Positions 1-6,873 of a DNA stretch of 24,537 nt are shown here, piece after piece (the first letter of the stretch is position 1; every line of letters begins with the position of its first letter). The stretch lies in the NCBI GenBank assembly GCA_964624235.1, contig CAZUXY010000062.1, positions 1 through 24,537 on the forward strand, given 5' to 3'. A program made the translations under genes and the position numbers. Under the pieces are notes generated by a model, which worked only from the letters and a program-made list of their open reading frames with translations, was not told the origin of the DNA and did not search any database. The DNA is from CAZUXY01 sp964624235. GTDB lineage: Bacteria > Spirochaetota > UBA4802 > UBA5368.

Positions 1-500
1 ACGGCATGGAAGACCGAATGCCACAGGGCCTCCCAGGGGGCGTAGCTCTTTATATACTGCGTATACAGTATCGCCGCCGCGGTAGACTCTATTATCAGGG
101 TATACACGACGATCCGCACCAGCAGGCTTCTGATCGGCAGTTTGTTGGTTTCACTGTAAAGCGACCTCAGCGTGATGCCCCACCTGATGGAGATGCTGCC
201 TCCCATGAGGCTCAGGAGCGCGATCGAGAAGGTCATTATGCCCAGACCGCCGAACTGAATCAGAGCCAGAATGACCGCCTGGCCGAAGAGAGTAAAGTCT
301 TTAGCCGTGTCCAGCACGATGAGACCGGTTACACACACGGCGGAGGTGGAGGTGAAGAGCGCGTCCACGGGGGCTATAATCCCTGTGGTAGTGGAGATGG
401 GCAGCAGAAGTAGCACCATACCTGTCAAGATAAGCGCTATAAAACTTAACAGTATTTTATTAAGCGGGGAGGCTGATGAGATAATACCCTTCACTTTCAT
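1..500 (-). CDS. trkH: TrkH/KtrB-family potassium uptake channel subunit, 3' part cut by window edge
   Basis: This is the N-terminal 166 residues or so of a membrane K+ translocation subunit; the gene runs off the left edge. The protein begins MKVKGIISSASPLNKI and goes into a hydrophobic helix. It then carries the first pore loop, with the selectivity-filter-like TSTSAVCVTGL at about residues 50-60, and the motif IQFGGLGIM, both typical of TrkH/KtrB. The ATG at 500 is the first possible start because an in-frame TAA lies three codons upstream. No Shine-Dalgarno sequence is visible, and a 9-bp hairpin (515-538) sits just before the gene. It lies downstream of tRNA-Val and the HU gene on the same strand. 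The partner NAD-binding TrkA/KtrA gene is not in the window. The family call is firm; Trk versus Ktr is not resolved. Confidence 0.9.
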   Translation of the reverse strand, partial: MKVKGIISSASPLNKILLSFIALILTGMVLLLLPISTTTGIIAPVDALFTSTSAVCVTGLIVLDTAKDFTLFGQAVILALIQFGGLGIMTFSIALLSLMGGSISIRWGITLRSLYSETNKLPIRSLLVRIVVYTLIIESTAAAILYTQYIKSYAPWEALWHSVFHA

Positions 501-514
501 GACGGTTTACAGAA

Positions 515-538
515 AGAGGGTATCGTTCAATACCCTCT
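515..538 (-). terminator. hairpin between tRNA-Val and trkH, weak terminator-like
   Basis: A perfect 9-bp inverted repeat, AGAGGGTAT / ATACCCTCT, encloses a 6-base loop (524-529). On the minus strand it is followed by TTTCTGT, a poor U-tract. It could partly terminate the HU-tRNA transcript, trim the tRNA 3' end, or structure the trkH leader. The stem is seen directly; the role is inferred. Confidence 0.4.
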
Positions 539-548
539 ATGCTCCATG

Positions 549-621
549 TGGGCGCTGACGGGATTGAACCGCCGACCCTCTGCTTGTAAGGCAGATGCTC
601 TCCCAGCTGAGCTAAGCGCCC
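549..621 (-). tRNA. tRNA-Val (anticodon TAC)
   Basis: The 73-nt cloverleaf starts GGGCGCT and ends AGCGCCC plus discriminator A, giving a perfect 7-bp acceptor stem. The D arm is GCTC...GAGC, the anticodon stem TCTGC/GCAGA holds the loop CTTACAA (anticodon TAC, valine), and the T arm has TTCAATC. The 3' CCA is not encoded, so it must be added after transcription. The 5' end directly follows the HU stop codon (622-624) with no spacer, so the tRNA must be cut out of a shared transcript or have a promoter inside the HU gene. Confidence 0.97.
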
Positions 622-894
622 TTATACTATTTCTTTCTCCGTTGATTTGCTGGCCTTGAAGTTCAGCACCGAACGGGCGGGCACGTCCAGGCTCCTGCCC
701 GCGATAGGTGAATATACTTTTCGGCCCTTGCGTGCAACCCTGGAAAATGTACCGAATCCCCTTAACTCGACCTTGTCCATGGTATCCAGGCTTTTCACGA
801 TCAGGTCCAGAAAATTGTCGATTATATAAAAAACCTCACGGCGTTTTAAACCGCTTTGTCGCGTGAGGATATCGACAATTTTGTGTTTATTCAA
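622..894 (-). CDS. HU/IHF-family DNA-binding protein
   Basis: The 90-residue protein has the usual length and layout of HU/IHF. Two N-terminal helices (MNKHKIVDILTRQSGLKRRE) are followed by the beta saddle beginning VELRGFGTFSRVARKGRKV and by the arm region SPIAGRSLDVPARSVLNFKASK. It would bend DNA as a dimer and act as a nucleoid protein. The usual arm sequence NP-TGE is changed to SPIAGRS, which still keeps the proline that intercalates in this family. The start is TTG at 894, preceded by AGAGG five bases upstream. It lies between rpsT and tRNA-Val on the same strand. HU versus IHF subunit cannot be decided, so no gene symbol is given. Confidence 0.95.
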   Translation of the reverse strand: MNKHKIVDILTRQSGLKRREVFYIIDNFLDLIVKSLDTMDKVELRGFGTFSRVARKGRKVYSPIAGRSLDVPARSVLNFKASKSTEKEIV

Positions 895-908
895 GAAAAC
901 CTCTGATT

Positions 909-955
909 CGTAAAACTTTATGGTTGTAATGTATCAGGTTCCCCGGAGTTTTACG
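909..955 (-). promoter_or_regulatory. 9-bp inverted repeat in the HU gene leader
   Basis: CGTAAAACT (909-917) and AGTTTTACG (947-955) are perfect inverted repeats 29 bases apart. They lie upstream of the HU start and within the rpsT-HU intergenic region. The element could be a protein-binding site or the base of an mRNA stem-loop. No clear sigma-70 promoter was found for the HU gene itself, so it may be read through from rpsT. Confidence 0.35.
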
Positions 956-1011
956 CATGAATGATGGCGGTCGCCGACCCGTGCGGTGCGACCCGATAAT
1001 CCCACGCCCCT

Positions 1012-1290
1012 TCAGGATTCCTTTCGGGCGTTGATTTTTTTTGCCAGCCTCGATTTTTTACGCGCCGCTGTTTTCCAGTGATATACCTGCCTGGCGGCGG
1101 CTTTGTCAATTTTTTTCACAAAACCGTTATACAGTGAATTGAGTTCATCAGCGCTTTTGGTCTCTTTGGATTCGAGCGCCTTCAGCACCTTCTTGTTTTC
1201 GGTCCGCACCGAAGACTTGGTTTGTGAATTTTTCTCCCGCCGCTTCTCGTTCTGGCGGTTCCTTTTCTCTGCTGATTTGATATTTGCCAA
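1012..1290 (-). CDS. rpsT: 30S ribosomal protein S20
   Basis: The 92-residue, very basic protein has the S20 pattern: N-terminal MANIKSAEKRNRQNEKRR, a helical middle (SVRTENKKVLKALESKE), and the C-terminal block AAARQVYHWKTAARKKSRLA. It binds 16S rRNA early in 30S assembly. The start codon is TTG at 1290, preceded by AAAGGG with suitable spacing; no in-frame ATG fits the conserved N-terminus. A sigma-70-like promoter lies at 1338-1367. E. coli rpsT also starts with UUG and is autoregulated at translation, so the same control is possible here. The identification is secure. Confidence 0.97.
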   Translation of the reverse strand: MANIKSAEKRNRQNEKRREKNSQTKSSVRTENKKVLKALESKETKSADELNSLYNGFVKKIDKAAARQVYHWKTAARKKSRLAKKINARKES

Positions 1291-1337
1291 CGCGATACCC
1301 TTTGTTGCTGTAGATTGTCAGTTTGTTACTGGAAGGC

Positions 1338-1367
1338 ACTATGCCCATTGCCCCGGTGATGTGTCAA
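1338..1367 (-). promoter_or_regulatory. sigma-70-like promoter for rpsT
   Basis: On the minus strand TTGACA (1362-1367) is followed after 18 bases by CATAGT (1338-1343, four of six consensus bases). This predicts a transcript start near 1331 and a 5' leader of about 40 bases before the TTG start at 1290. Confidence 0.5.
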
Positions 1368-1432
1368 CCATAAAAACGAAAAAATCGATTATACCCGTGT
1401 TTCGACAGTCCTGACCGGGCAGGGGAGCGCCG

Positions 1433-1981
1433 CTAGTCCGCTATCAGCATTTTAAATATACTGTTGCTGTAATAATATATTCTGCACTCGACGTCGGCTG
1501 ATTTTCGATGCACCAACAAAAGGGCCTTGGTGCCCCTGCCACTGAAGGAGTAGGTCTTCACCGTCGCGGTTTTTTGAAGCTGCGGGGGGCCATAGGTCGC
1601 GGTAAGGGTCTTGACCAGTTCCTCAAGTTTTGAGGATGACACGGTTCCGTAATGCTCCAGTATGGAATAAAGTTTTCCTTTCACCATCAGATAGTCTCTT
1701 ATGGGTGCGGTCCTGGTTCGTACAATGATCATCCTGGTTTCGAGGGTACCGTCGATGGCCAGGATGTAGTTCATTATTTTATTCTCGTACCTTGGTTCTC
1801 CCGACGGCGAGAATTCGCGGAAGGGTATATACGATTCTTTGAGACCTCTTACGAACGTTGTCGAGGGTGTACCCCACCCCGGGAAATAGCGGTGGGTGTT
1901 CCCGCGGGCTGTTGTGCTGAGGAAGGCTGCCAGTAAAACCGCGGTTGAAGCCAGCGTTGATAGTATTGTTTTTGTCCTCAC
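1433..1981 (-). CDS. secreted hypothetical protein
   Basis: I do not recognise this family. The 182-residue protein starts VRTKTILSTLASTAVLLAAFL (residues 1-21, first residue read as Met): a basic n-region and hydrophobic core ending near STTARG, consistent with a Sec signal peptide. The mature part is mixed alpha/beta. It includes KGKLYSILEHYGTVSSSKLE and LTATYGPPQ, a pattern seen in small periplasmic proteins that compare a trait across a gene pair, but this is not diagnostic. I chose GTG at 1981 because GAGG lies 9 bases upstream and the signal peptide then begins correctly. A TTG at 2029 would add 16 residues ahead of it. It lies upstream of rpsT on the same strand, but rpsT has its own promoter. 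Confidence 0.7.
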   Translation of the reverse strand: MRTKTILSTLASTAVLLAAFLSTTARGNTHRYFPGWGTPSTTFVRGLKESYIPFREFSPSGEPRYENKIMNYILAIDGTLETRMIIVRTRTAPIRDYLMVKGKLYSILEHYGTVSSSKLEELVKTLTATYGPPQLQKTATVKTYSFSGRGTKALLLVHRKSADVECRIYYYSNSIFKMLIAD

Positions 1982-2078
1982 ACCCGTCTGCCTCAAGGTA
2001 GTGTAGAAGCTGATGGCAATCCATTGCAATCGGGAAAGTAGAATTAATTCCGGGAGTCAGTTAAATATCAAGTCAATT

Positions 2079-2112
2079 TTTCCGGTTCTTCGGCCCTCGA
2101 TGAAACCGGAAA
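2079..2112. repeat. 9-bp inverted repeat in the divergent intergenic region
   Basis: TTTCCGGTT (2079-2087) and AACCGGAAA (2104-2112) form a perfect stem around a 16-base loop, between the divergent genes at 1981 (minus) and 2282 (plus). No T-tract follows on either strand, so it is not a typical terminator; it may be an operator or a leader structure. Confidence 0.35.
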
Positions 2113-2130
2113 TACCCGTAATGTATCGGC

Positions 2131-2173
2131 TGCTCCGGCATTGTAATTTAGTACGCTTACGATGCTCCGGCAT
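2131..2173. repeat. direct repeat TGCTCCGGCAT, two copies 32 bp apart
   Basis: The 11-base sequence TGCTCCGGCAT occurs at 2131-2141 and 2163-2173. The start-to-start distance is 32 bp, close to three helical turns, so both would face the same side of the DNA. They lie just upstream of the promoter at 2192-2220 and may be activator or repressor sites. The repeats are seen directly; the function is inferred. Confidence 0.35.
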
Positions 2174-2191
2174 GCGTATCGTGTAAAGATG

Positions 2192-2220
2192 TTGCCATTA
2201 ATTCATTAATGTTCTATTAA
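2192..2220 (+). promoter_or_regulatory. sigma-70-like promoter with overlapping ATTAATG repeats
   Basis: TTGCCA (2192-2197, five of six) is followed after 17 bases by TATTAA (2215-2220, four of six), giving a start near 2227 and a leader of about 55 bases to the ATG at 2282. The core and its downstream flank are packed with ATTAAT and TTCATTAA repeats (2196-2231), which could be a binding site for a regulator. Confidence 0.5.
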
Positions 2221-2281
2221 TGTGTTCATTAACGGGTAGACCAGACATACCATTGAAGGCGGCAGTGGGGAGGAATCGAAA

Positions 2282-2611
2282 ATGAATAGAACCGGCAGTA
2301 TCCTGATTACCGCGGTGGCGGTAGTTTTGTTTACGGCGCTTCTTACTGATGGATGGGGCGGTGGAAAGGTCATTCGACTCAGCGGCAGGGTCATCGACGC
2401 CGCGGCGGAGTACATCGAAATAAAAAAAAGCTCCCGTGAGATCAGGGTTTTTTATACGGAAAGCACATCCATATTTAAAATCGACGGATCTAAGGGCGAG
2501 AGAAGCGACATAGAACTGTGCCAGCGGGTTGAAGTCGTTTACTCTTTCCGTGACGGCAGAAACATGCTGCGGCAGGTGAAAATCCTCACGGAGAGCGACT
2601 GTGTTCAATAG
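2282..2611 (+). CDS. small exported protein of unknown function
   Basis: The 109-residue protein starts with a Sec-type signal peptide (MNRTGSILITAVAVVLFTALL, cleavage plausible before residue 25-30). A short beta-rich domain follows: KVIRLSGRVIDAAAEYIEIKKSSREIRVFYTESTSIFK. The order of a strand ending in SGRV, a strand ending in IEIK and a later VEVVYSF resembles small OB-fold or DUF5666-like periplasmic domains, but I cannot assign it. ATG at 2282 has a strong Shine-Dalgarno (GGGGAGGA, 2267-2274). A good promoter sits at 2192-2220. It converges on the large sensor kinase gene, and an 8-bp stem at 2610-2644 separates the two. Confidence 0.8.
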   Translation: MNRTGSILITAVAVVLFTALLTDGWGGGKVIRLSGRVIDAAAEYIEIKKSSREIRVFYTESTSIFKIDGSKGERSDIELCQRVEVVYSFRDGRNMLRQVKILTESDCVQ

Positions 2612-2644
2612 CCGCGGTTCCGGTGGATGAAATCCGCCGCGGCT
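2610..2644. terminator. GC-rich stem-loop between convergent genes
   Basis: AGCCGCGG (2610-2617) pairs with CCGCGGCT (2637-2644). It sits between the stop codon ending at 2611 and the sensor kinase stop at 2654. There is no T-run on either side, so any termination would be Rho-assisted or weak, but position and symmetry suit a shared transcript end. Confidence 0.35.
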
Positions 2645-2653
2645 GTGAAGGCG

Positions 2654-5600
2654 TTAAAGGTCCATGGCCTCCCTGACCTTTTGGGAAAGTTCGTTGAGCA
2701 TGAAGGGTTTCTGGATAAAAGCGAAACGCTGGTTTCCTATTCCGTGATTAAGGACGACATCATCGGTATAACCGGACATGAAGAGCACCCTCAATTCCGG
2801 ATTGACCGGTTTCAGACGATCATATAACTGCTTCCCGTTCATCCCCGGCATTACGATATCGGTCAGCAGCAGATTGATCGTGGTGTTCCTTCCGATCTCC
2901 ATCGCCTCGTGAGGATCTCCGGTATCAATGACGTGATATCCTATCTTTATGAGATACCGTTTCGCGAGTCTTCTCACATCAGGATTGTCTTCCACCAGCA
3001 GAATGGTTTCGCTCCCGCCCTGAGCCGATATTTCATGCTGCTTCAGCGGTGTATCGGTTTTGCCGGTTTTCTCGGCTATAAAATATATTTCGAAGTTCGT
3101 CCCCGAACCGGGGCTGCTCCTTACGAATATCCCTCCTTCATGCTGCTGCACAATACCATAGACCATGGAAAGCCCCAGTCCGGTTCCTTTATTAACTTCT
3201 TTCGTGGTAAAGAAGGGATCGAAAATATTTTTCAACGTTGTTTCGTCCATGCCGTGACCGGTATCGGTGACGTTGAGGACGACATAGGACCCGGGCTTCA
3301 GGTTCTTATAATCCCTTTTTGTGGATGCGGAAATGTCCTTCATGCCGGTGGTAATGGTGAGGGTGCCGCCGTCAGGCATCGCGTCTATGGAGTTTGCCGC
3401 CAGATTCATCAGTATCTGTTCTATCTGGACCGCGTCTCCCCGGATGGGCGGTATTTCCTGCTTCAGGGATATCACCAGTTCTATGTTTTCACGCACCAGG
3501 CGCCTGAGGATTTTTTCGAGGTCTCCGATAATCCGGTTCAGGTCGACCGCTCTCATTTCAAGCACCTGTTTGCGGCTGAAGGCCAGCAGTTGCCCGGTCA
3601 GCTGCGCCCCCCTGTGTCCGGCTTCCCTGATTTCATTAATGAGCTCGTTTATTGTTTCTTCCTTATTGGTATGGCTGATGGCAAGTTCGGCGTTCCCTAT
3701 TATGGTGGTGAGCAGATTGTTGAAATCATGGGCGATCCCTCCGGCGAGCCTGCCTATCGATTCGATTTTCTGGGACTGCCTCAACTGGTCTTCAAGCAGG
3801 TACTTCTCGGTTATATCACGAAATACTATGACGATCCCCAGTATTGATCCCTCCCTGTCCCTGATCGGCGAGGCGCTTTCCGAGATACGTTTTTTATTGC
3901 CGTAGCGGTCTATAAGAATGGTGGTACCGCTGGCACGCTCTATGCGGTCTTTGTTCAGAATGCTCGTGAACAGGTTATCGGCGCTCCTGGATGTTCTCTC
4001 ATCGATGATGTTGAGTACTACCATAATTGGTTTGCCCATGGCTTCGGCCGCGGTCCATCCGGTGAGGATTTCCGCGACGGGATTCATACGTGTTATTACA
4101 AAGTCGGTATCGGTCGCGATAATAGCTTCCCCTATGGAAGCCAGGGTGGTGGAAAGACTTTCCTCGCTCCTGCTTACCGCATCCTCGTAATTCTTTCTCT
4201 GCAGTATCTGCCACATTCCCTGCATAAGCAGGGTGATCTGCTGTATGTCGGTTTCGTCGTAATCCTCACTCTTGTTGGCGACACCGGCCACGCCCACTAT
4301 CGTGTCGCCTTCGAATATCGGTATATTCATATGCCGCTGTACCTTTACGTGCCCGGGGGGGTATCCTTTTTTATATGGGTTGGGCGCGGAATAATCATTG
4401 GTAATCACCGGCCGCCTCTGCCGAACCGCTTCGCCCCACAGGCCGGTGGTTTCGAGGGGATAAAGGTACTCCTTGTTCCTGATTTTACATTCCTCAAGAG
4501 CGGCAGCCGACCACGAATGCATATTCAGGATTTTGCCGTCGTTGCTGAGGAACGCCAGATAGCCCATGGTACTCCTGGTGAGTGATACCGCGTTTTCAAT
4601 GGAAAAGCTGGTGATCTCTTCGTATCGCGAATGTATCATGGAATAAAGGGTGAGGATGGTCTCAAGGCGGGTTTGATTGAGACGCACCGATTCTTCGGCT
4701 TTTTTTCTGGACGAGATGTCGTTTAAACTCAAGAGCACCCTCTGGATCTTTCCCTTATCATCAAATACCGGTGAGTAATTAAGCTCAAACCATGAGTACC
4801 CGTGATCGGCTGTGACCAGTTTCCTTTCGGTGATCAGGCTTTCACCTCCCAGGGTTCGTCGGAAATTCTCGATGAAACAGGACCTTATGTCGGCGGATTT
4901 GAAAAACTTGAGTATCGATTCACCCTCCGAGAGTTTTCCGCCGGTAATTTTCTTTACCCGCAAAGAGGCAATGAGATTGAAAGCCCGCACGCGATAGTCC
5001 GGTTCGATGAGTATAAAGGACTGGTCGGTGCTTTCGAACAGTGTCCTGAGATCGGCCGCGGACCTTCTGAGTTCCTCCTCGTGTCTCTTGCGCTCGCTAA
5101 TGTCCTTTACGGTGCCGATTGTGGCGATGTCGTCCTGTATACTGATTATATCCGCACTGAGTATTACGTGAACGGCTGAACCGTTCTTATGAAGCAGCCT
5201 GACTTCATAATTGAGGGGTGCGGACCTGCCGGACCGGCGGTTGCGGTAATACTTTATTACCAGTTTCCGGTCATCGGGATAGATGAAGTTTACAAAGTCA
5301 TGATCGATAAGCTCATTAGTCTCGCGCCCCGTTATCTTTGAAAGCGCTTTGTTCACCAGTATCAGTTTGCCGTTATGGACCACAAACATGCCGTCCTGCA
5401 TATGCTGAACCAGTGAACGATATCGTTCCTCTGACTCCACTAACGAGTGTTCCATTCTCTTACGGTCGGAGATGTCCCTGATAGACTCCACGGCGCCGAT
5501 CACCGAACCACTTTCATCATAGAGAGGTGTCGCCGTACCCCACAGGAATGCCCCTCGCTTGCCGTATACCTGAGGCGCATATACTTCGGCGGTAACGGTA

Positions 5601-6652
5601 TCGTTGCGTATGGTAATGGAATCATAAAATTTTGCCGCTATGCGGTTCTTATTTAAAATTATGTCGATAAGCATGGGGCGGCGCTTTCCGTAAAAAGCGA
5701 GGGAATGAGCGTAGTTCCCCTTTCCGATGATCTGTTCTTTTTTAACGCCGGTCATTTCTTCGATCGCATGGTTCCACGCGATTACCTTCTTTTCCCGGTC
5801 GATTACGAAGGTGGCGTCGGGGAAGAATTCAATGATTGAACCCATTGCCCTTTCGGATTTTCTCAGCGCCTCCATGATACGGTACCGGTCTGAAATATCG
5901 GTGATGACCCCGTAGCTGCCGGCATATTTTCCCTCTTCATCGAAGAGTGGGCCGCCCGATACCATGGTCGGGACCGTGGTGCCGTTTTTCCTGGTCCAGA
6001 CGAGTTCATATACCGAACTTGCCCCTTTTCGACGTGTGGTTATCTGCCTTTTCAGGATTTCATAATTACGACGGTCAAGGAACTCTTTGACTTTTTTCCC
6101 CGCCAGTTGTGTTCGGGTATATCCCAGTATCTTGCAGAACCTTTCATTGACGAAAGTGAAAACCCCACGTGCGTCTTGCATTCCCACGCCGTTATACATC
6201 GATTCAACCAGATGTCGGTAATGGATGTCCTTTACCGGCCTTCGCAGGGAGGGTTTATCCTCTTCGGCATAGTCTATGGATTCACGGGCGAGGGAGACGG
6301 TGCCGCGCAGTGCGACCGCATCGTCGGGGGATACAAATCCAAAGGGATGTACCTTCAGCGTCCTGACGGGGTTTTTCATGTTTCCCGGTCCCGTGAGGAA
6401 TACAACGGGTATGCCGAATTTCCCGGTCAGTAGTGCGGATGTTTCAATTCCACCGGTTTTTCCTTTCAGGGCCTGTTCCACGAGGGACAGTTCCACGAGG
6501 GCGACATCTGGTTTATTTTTTTTAAAGTTATTCAGAACGCCCCTGACTGAGTGGTACACATCCCTGTCACGGACCGCGTGTCTGCCCAGAATTCGGATTA
6601 CTTTATCCGCGGTTTCCTTTCCGGCGATGATAATAATGCGGTTTTTTCCCAT
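2654..6652 (-). CDS. multi-PAS/GAF hybrid sensor histidine kinase with N-terminal pseudo-receiver
   Basis: The 1332-residue protein has no membrane segment and is probably a cytoplasmic sensor. Order of domains: receiver-like 1-128; PAS 145-255; PAS 265-395; PAS 405-520; PAS 530-648; GAF 660-818; PAS 828-948; HisKA 950-1030 with phospho-acceptor His975 in GGIAHDFNN; HATPase 1070-1195 with N-box Asn1083/Asn1087, G1 box DTGHG (1130-1134) and G2 box GTGLGL (1156-1161); C-terminal receiver 1214-1332 with Asp1265 in LLTDIVMPG and the KPF motif near 1315. Phosphate would pass from His975 to Asp1265, and perhaps on to an unlinked phosphotransferase. The first receiver lacks the acidic pocket, has Glu54 where Asp is expected and has no KP lysine, so it looks non-phosphorylatable. 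The PAS/GAF ligands cannot be read from sequence. It is transcribed divergently from mpl and has no neighbouring response regulator gene. Confidence 0.95.
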   Translation of the reverse strand: MGKNRIIIIAGKETADKVIRILGRHAVRDRDVYHSVRGVLNNFKKNKPDVALVELSLVEQALKGKTGGIETSALLTGKFGIPVVFLTGPGNMKNPVRTLKVHPFGFVSPDDAVALRGTVSLARESIDYAEEDKPSLRRPVKDIHYRHLVESMYNGVGMQDARGVFTFVNERFCKILGYTRTQLAGKKVKEFLDRRNYEILKRQITTRRKGASSVYELVWTRKNGTTVPTMVSGGPLFDEEGKYAGSYGVITDISDRYRIMEALRKSERAMGSIIEFFPDATFVIDREKKVIAWNHAIEEMTGVKKEQIIGKGNYAHSLAFYGKRRPMLIDIILNKNRIAAKFYDSITIRNDTVTAEVYAPQVYGKRGAFLWGTATPLYDESGSVIGAVESIRDISDRKRMEHSLVESEERYRSLVQHMQDGMFVVHNGKLILVNKALSKITGRETNELIDHDFVNFIYPDDRKLVIKYYRNRRSGRSAPLNYEVRLLHKNGSAVHVILSADIISIQDDIATIGTVKDISERKRHEEELRRSAADLRTLFESTDQSFILIEPDYRVRAFNLIASLRVKKITGGKLSEGESILKFFKSADIRSCFIENFRRTLGGESLITERKLVTADHGYSWFELNYSPVFDDKGKIQRVLLSLNDISSRKKAEESVRLNQTRLETILTLYSMIHSRYEEITSFSIENAVSLTRSTMGYLAFLSNDGKILNMHSWSAAALEECKIRNKEYLYPLETTGLWGEAVRQRRPVITNDYSAPNPYKKGYPPGHVKVQRHMNIPIFEGDTIVGVAGVANKSEDYDETDIQQITLLMQGMWQILQRKNYEDAVSRSEESLSTTLASIGEAIIATDTDFVITRMNPVAEILTGWTAAEAMGKPIMVVLNIIDERTSRSADNLFTSILNKDRIERASGTTILIDRYGNKKRISESASPIRDREGSILGIVIVFRDITEKYLLEDQLRQSQKIESIGRLAGGIAHDFNNLLTTIIGNAELAISHTNKEETINELINEIREAGHRGAQLTGQLLAFSRKQVLEMRAVDLNRIIGDLEKILRRLVRENIELVISLKQEIPPIRGDAVQIEQILMNLAANSIDAMPDGGTLTITTGMKDISASTKRDYKNLKPGSYVVLNVTDTGHGMDETTLKNIFDPFFTTKEVNKGTGLGLSMVYGIVQQHEGGIFVRSSPGSGTNFEIYFIAEKTGKTDTPLKQHEISAQGGSETILLVEDNPDVRRLAKRYLIKIGYHVIDTGDPHEAMEIGRNTTINLLLTDIVMPGMNGKQLYDRLKPVNPELRVLFMSGYTDDVVLNHGIGNQRFAFIQKPFMLNELSQKVREAMDL

Positions 6653-6678
6653 TGGCGCGGCTTATACTGTCGGTTTTT

Positions 6679-6702
6679 GGAAATGATCTTCGGACCATTT
6701 CC
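6679..6702 (-). promoter_or_regulatory. stem-loop in the sensor kinase leader
   Basis: GGAAATG (6679-6685) and CATTTCC (6696-6702) form a perfect 7-bp stem with a 10-base loop. It lies between the predicted promoter at 6707-6735 and the start codon at 6652, so it would be part of the 5' untranslated RNA. Confidence 0.3.
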
Positions 6703-6706
6703 GGAA

Positions 6707-6735
6707 AAAATACAACGTGCCGAACATTAAATCAA
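6707..6735 (-). promoter_or_regulatory. candidate promoter for the sensor kinase gene
   Basis: On the minus strand TTGATT (6730-6735) is followed after 17 bases by TATTTT (6707-6712). This would start transcription near 6700 and give a leader of about 48 bases. The -35 element overlaps one copy of the AAGCTTTTTAC repeat. Confidence 0.4.
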
Positions 6736-6872
6736 GCTTTTTACGATGGTCCCGGCATTGTGCAACGGGTTGCATATCGATGGCGGGTGTACCGCGCACA
6801 TTCGACACGGTGTAAAAAGTGGTTTACTGTACAGGACCGTTGCGTATGTAGTATATTCGTAAAGCTTTTTAC
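6734..6872. repeat. AAGCTTTTTAC repeats in the sensor kinase-mpl intergenic region
   Basis: AAGCTTTTTAC occurs at 6734-6744, over the predicted kinase -35 element, and again at 6862-6872, immediately before the mpl ATG at 6874. An inverted partial copy (GTAAAAAG) lies at 6812-6819. The pattern suggests shared control of two divergent genes but is short enough that chance is possible. Confidence 0.3.
6828..6857 (+). promoter_or_regulatory. candidate promoter for mpl
   Basis: TGTACA (6828-6833, four of six) and TATATT (6852-6857, five of six) are 18 bases apart. The predicted start near 6864 leaves only about ten bases before the mpl ATG, which fits the lack of a Shine-Dalgarno sequence there. 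Confidence 0.35.
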
Positions 6873-6873
6873 C

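Noticed and set aside
2909..3847. 312-codon plus-strand open frame
   Set aside because: It is antisense to the conserved kinase and receiver domains and shows no protein family features.
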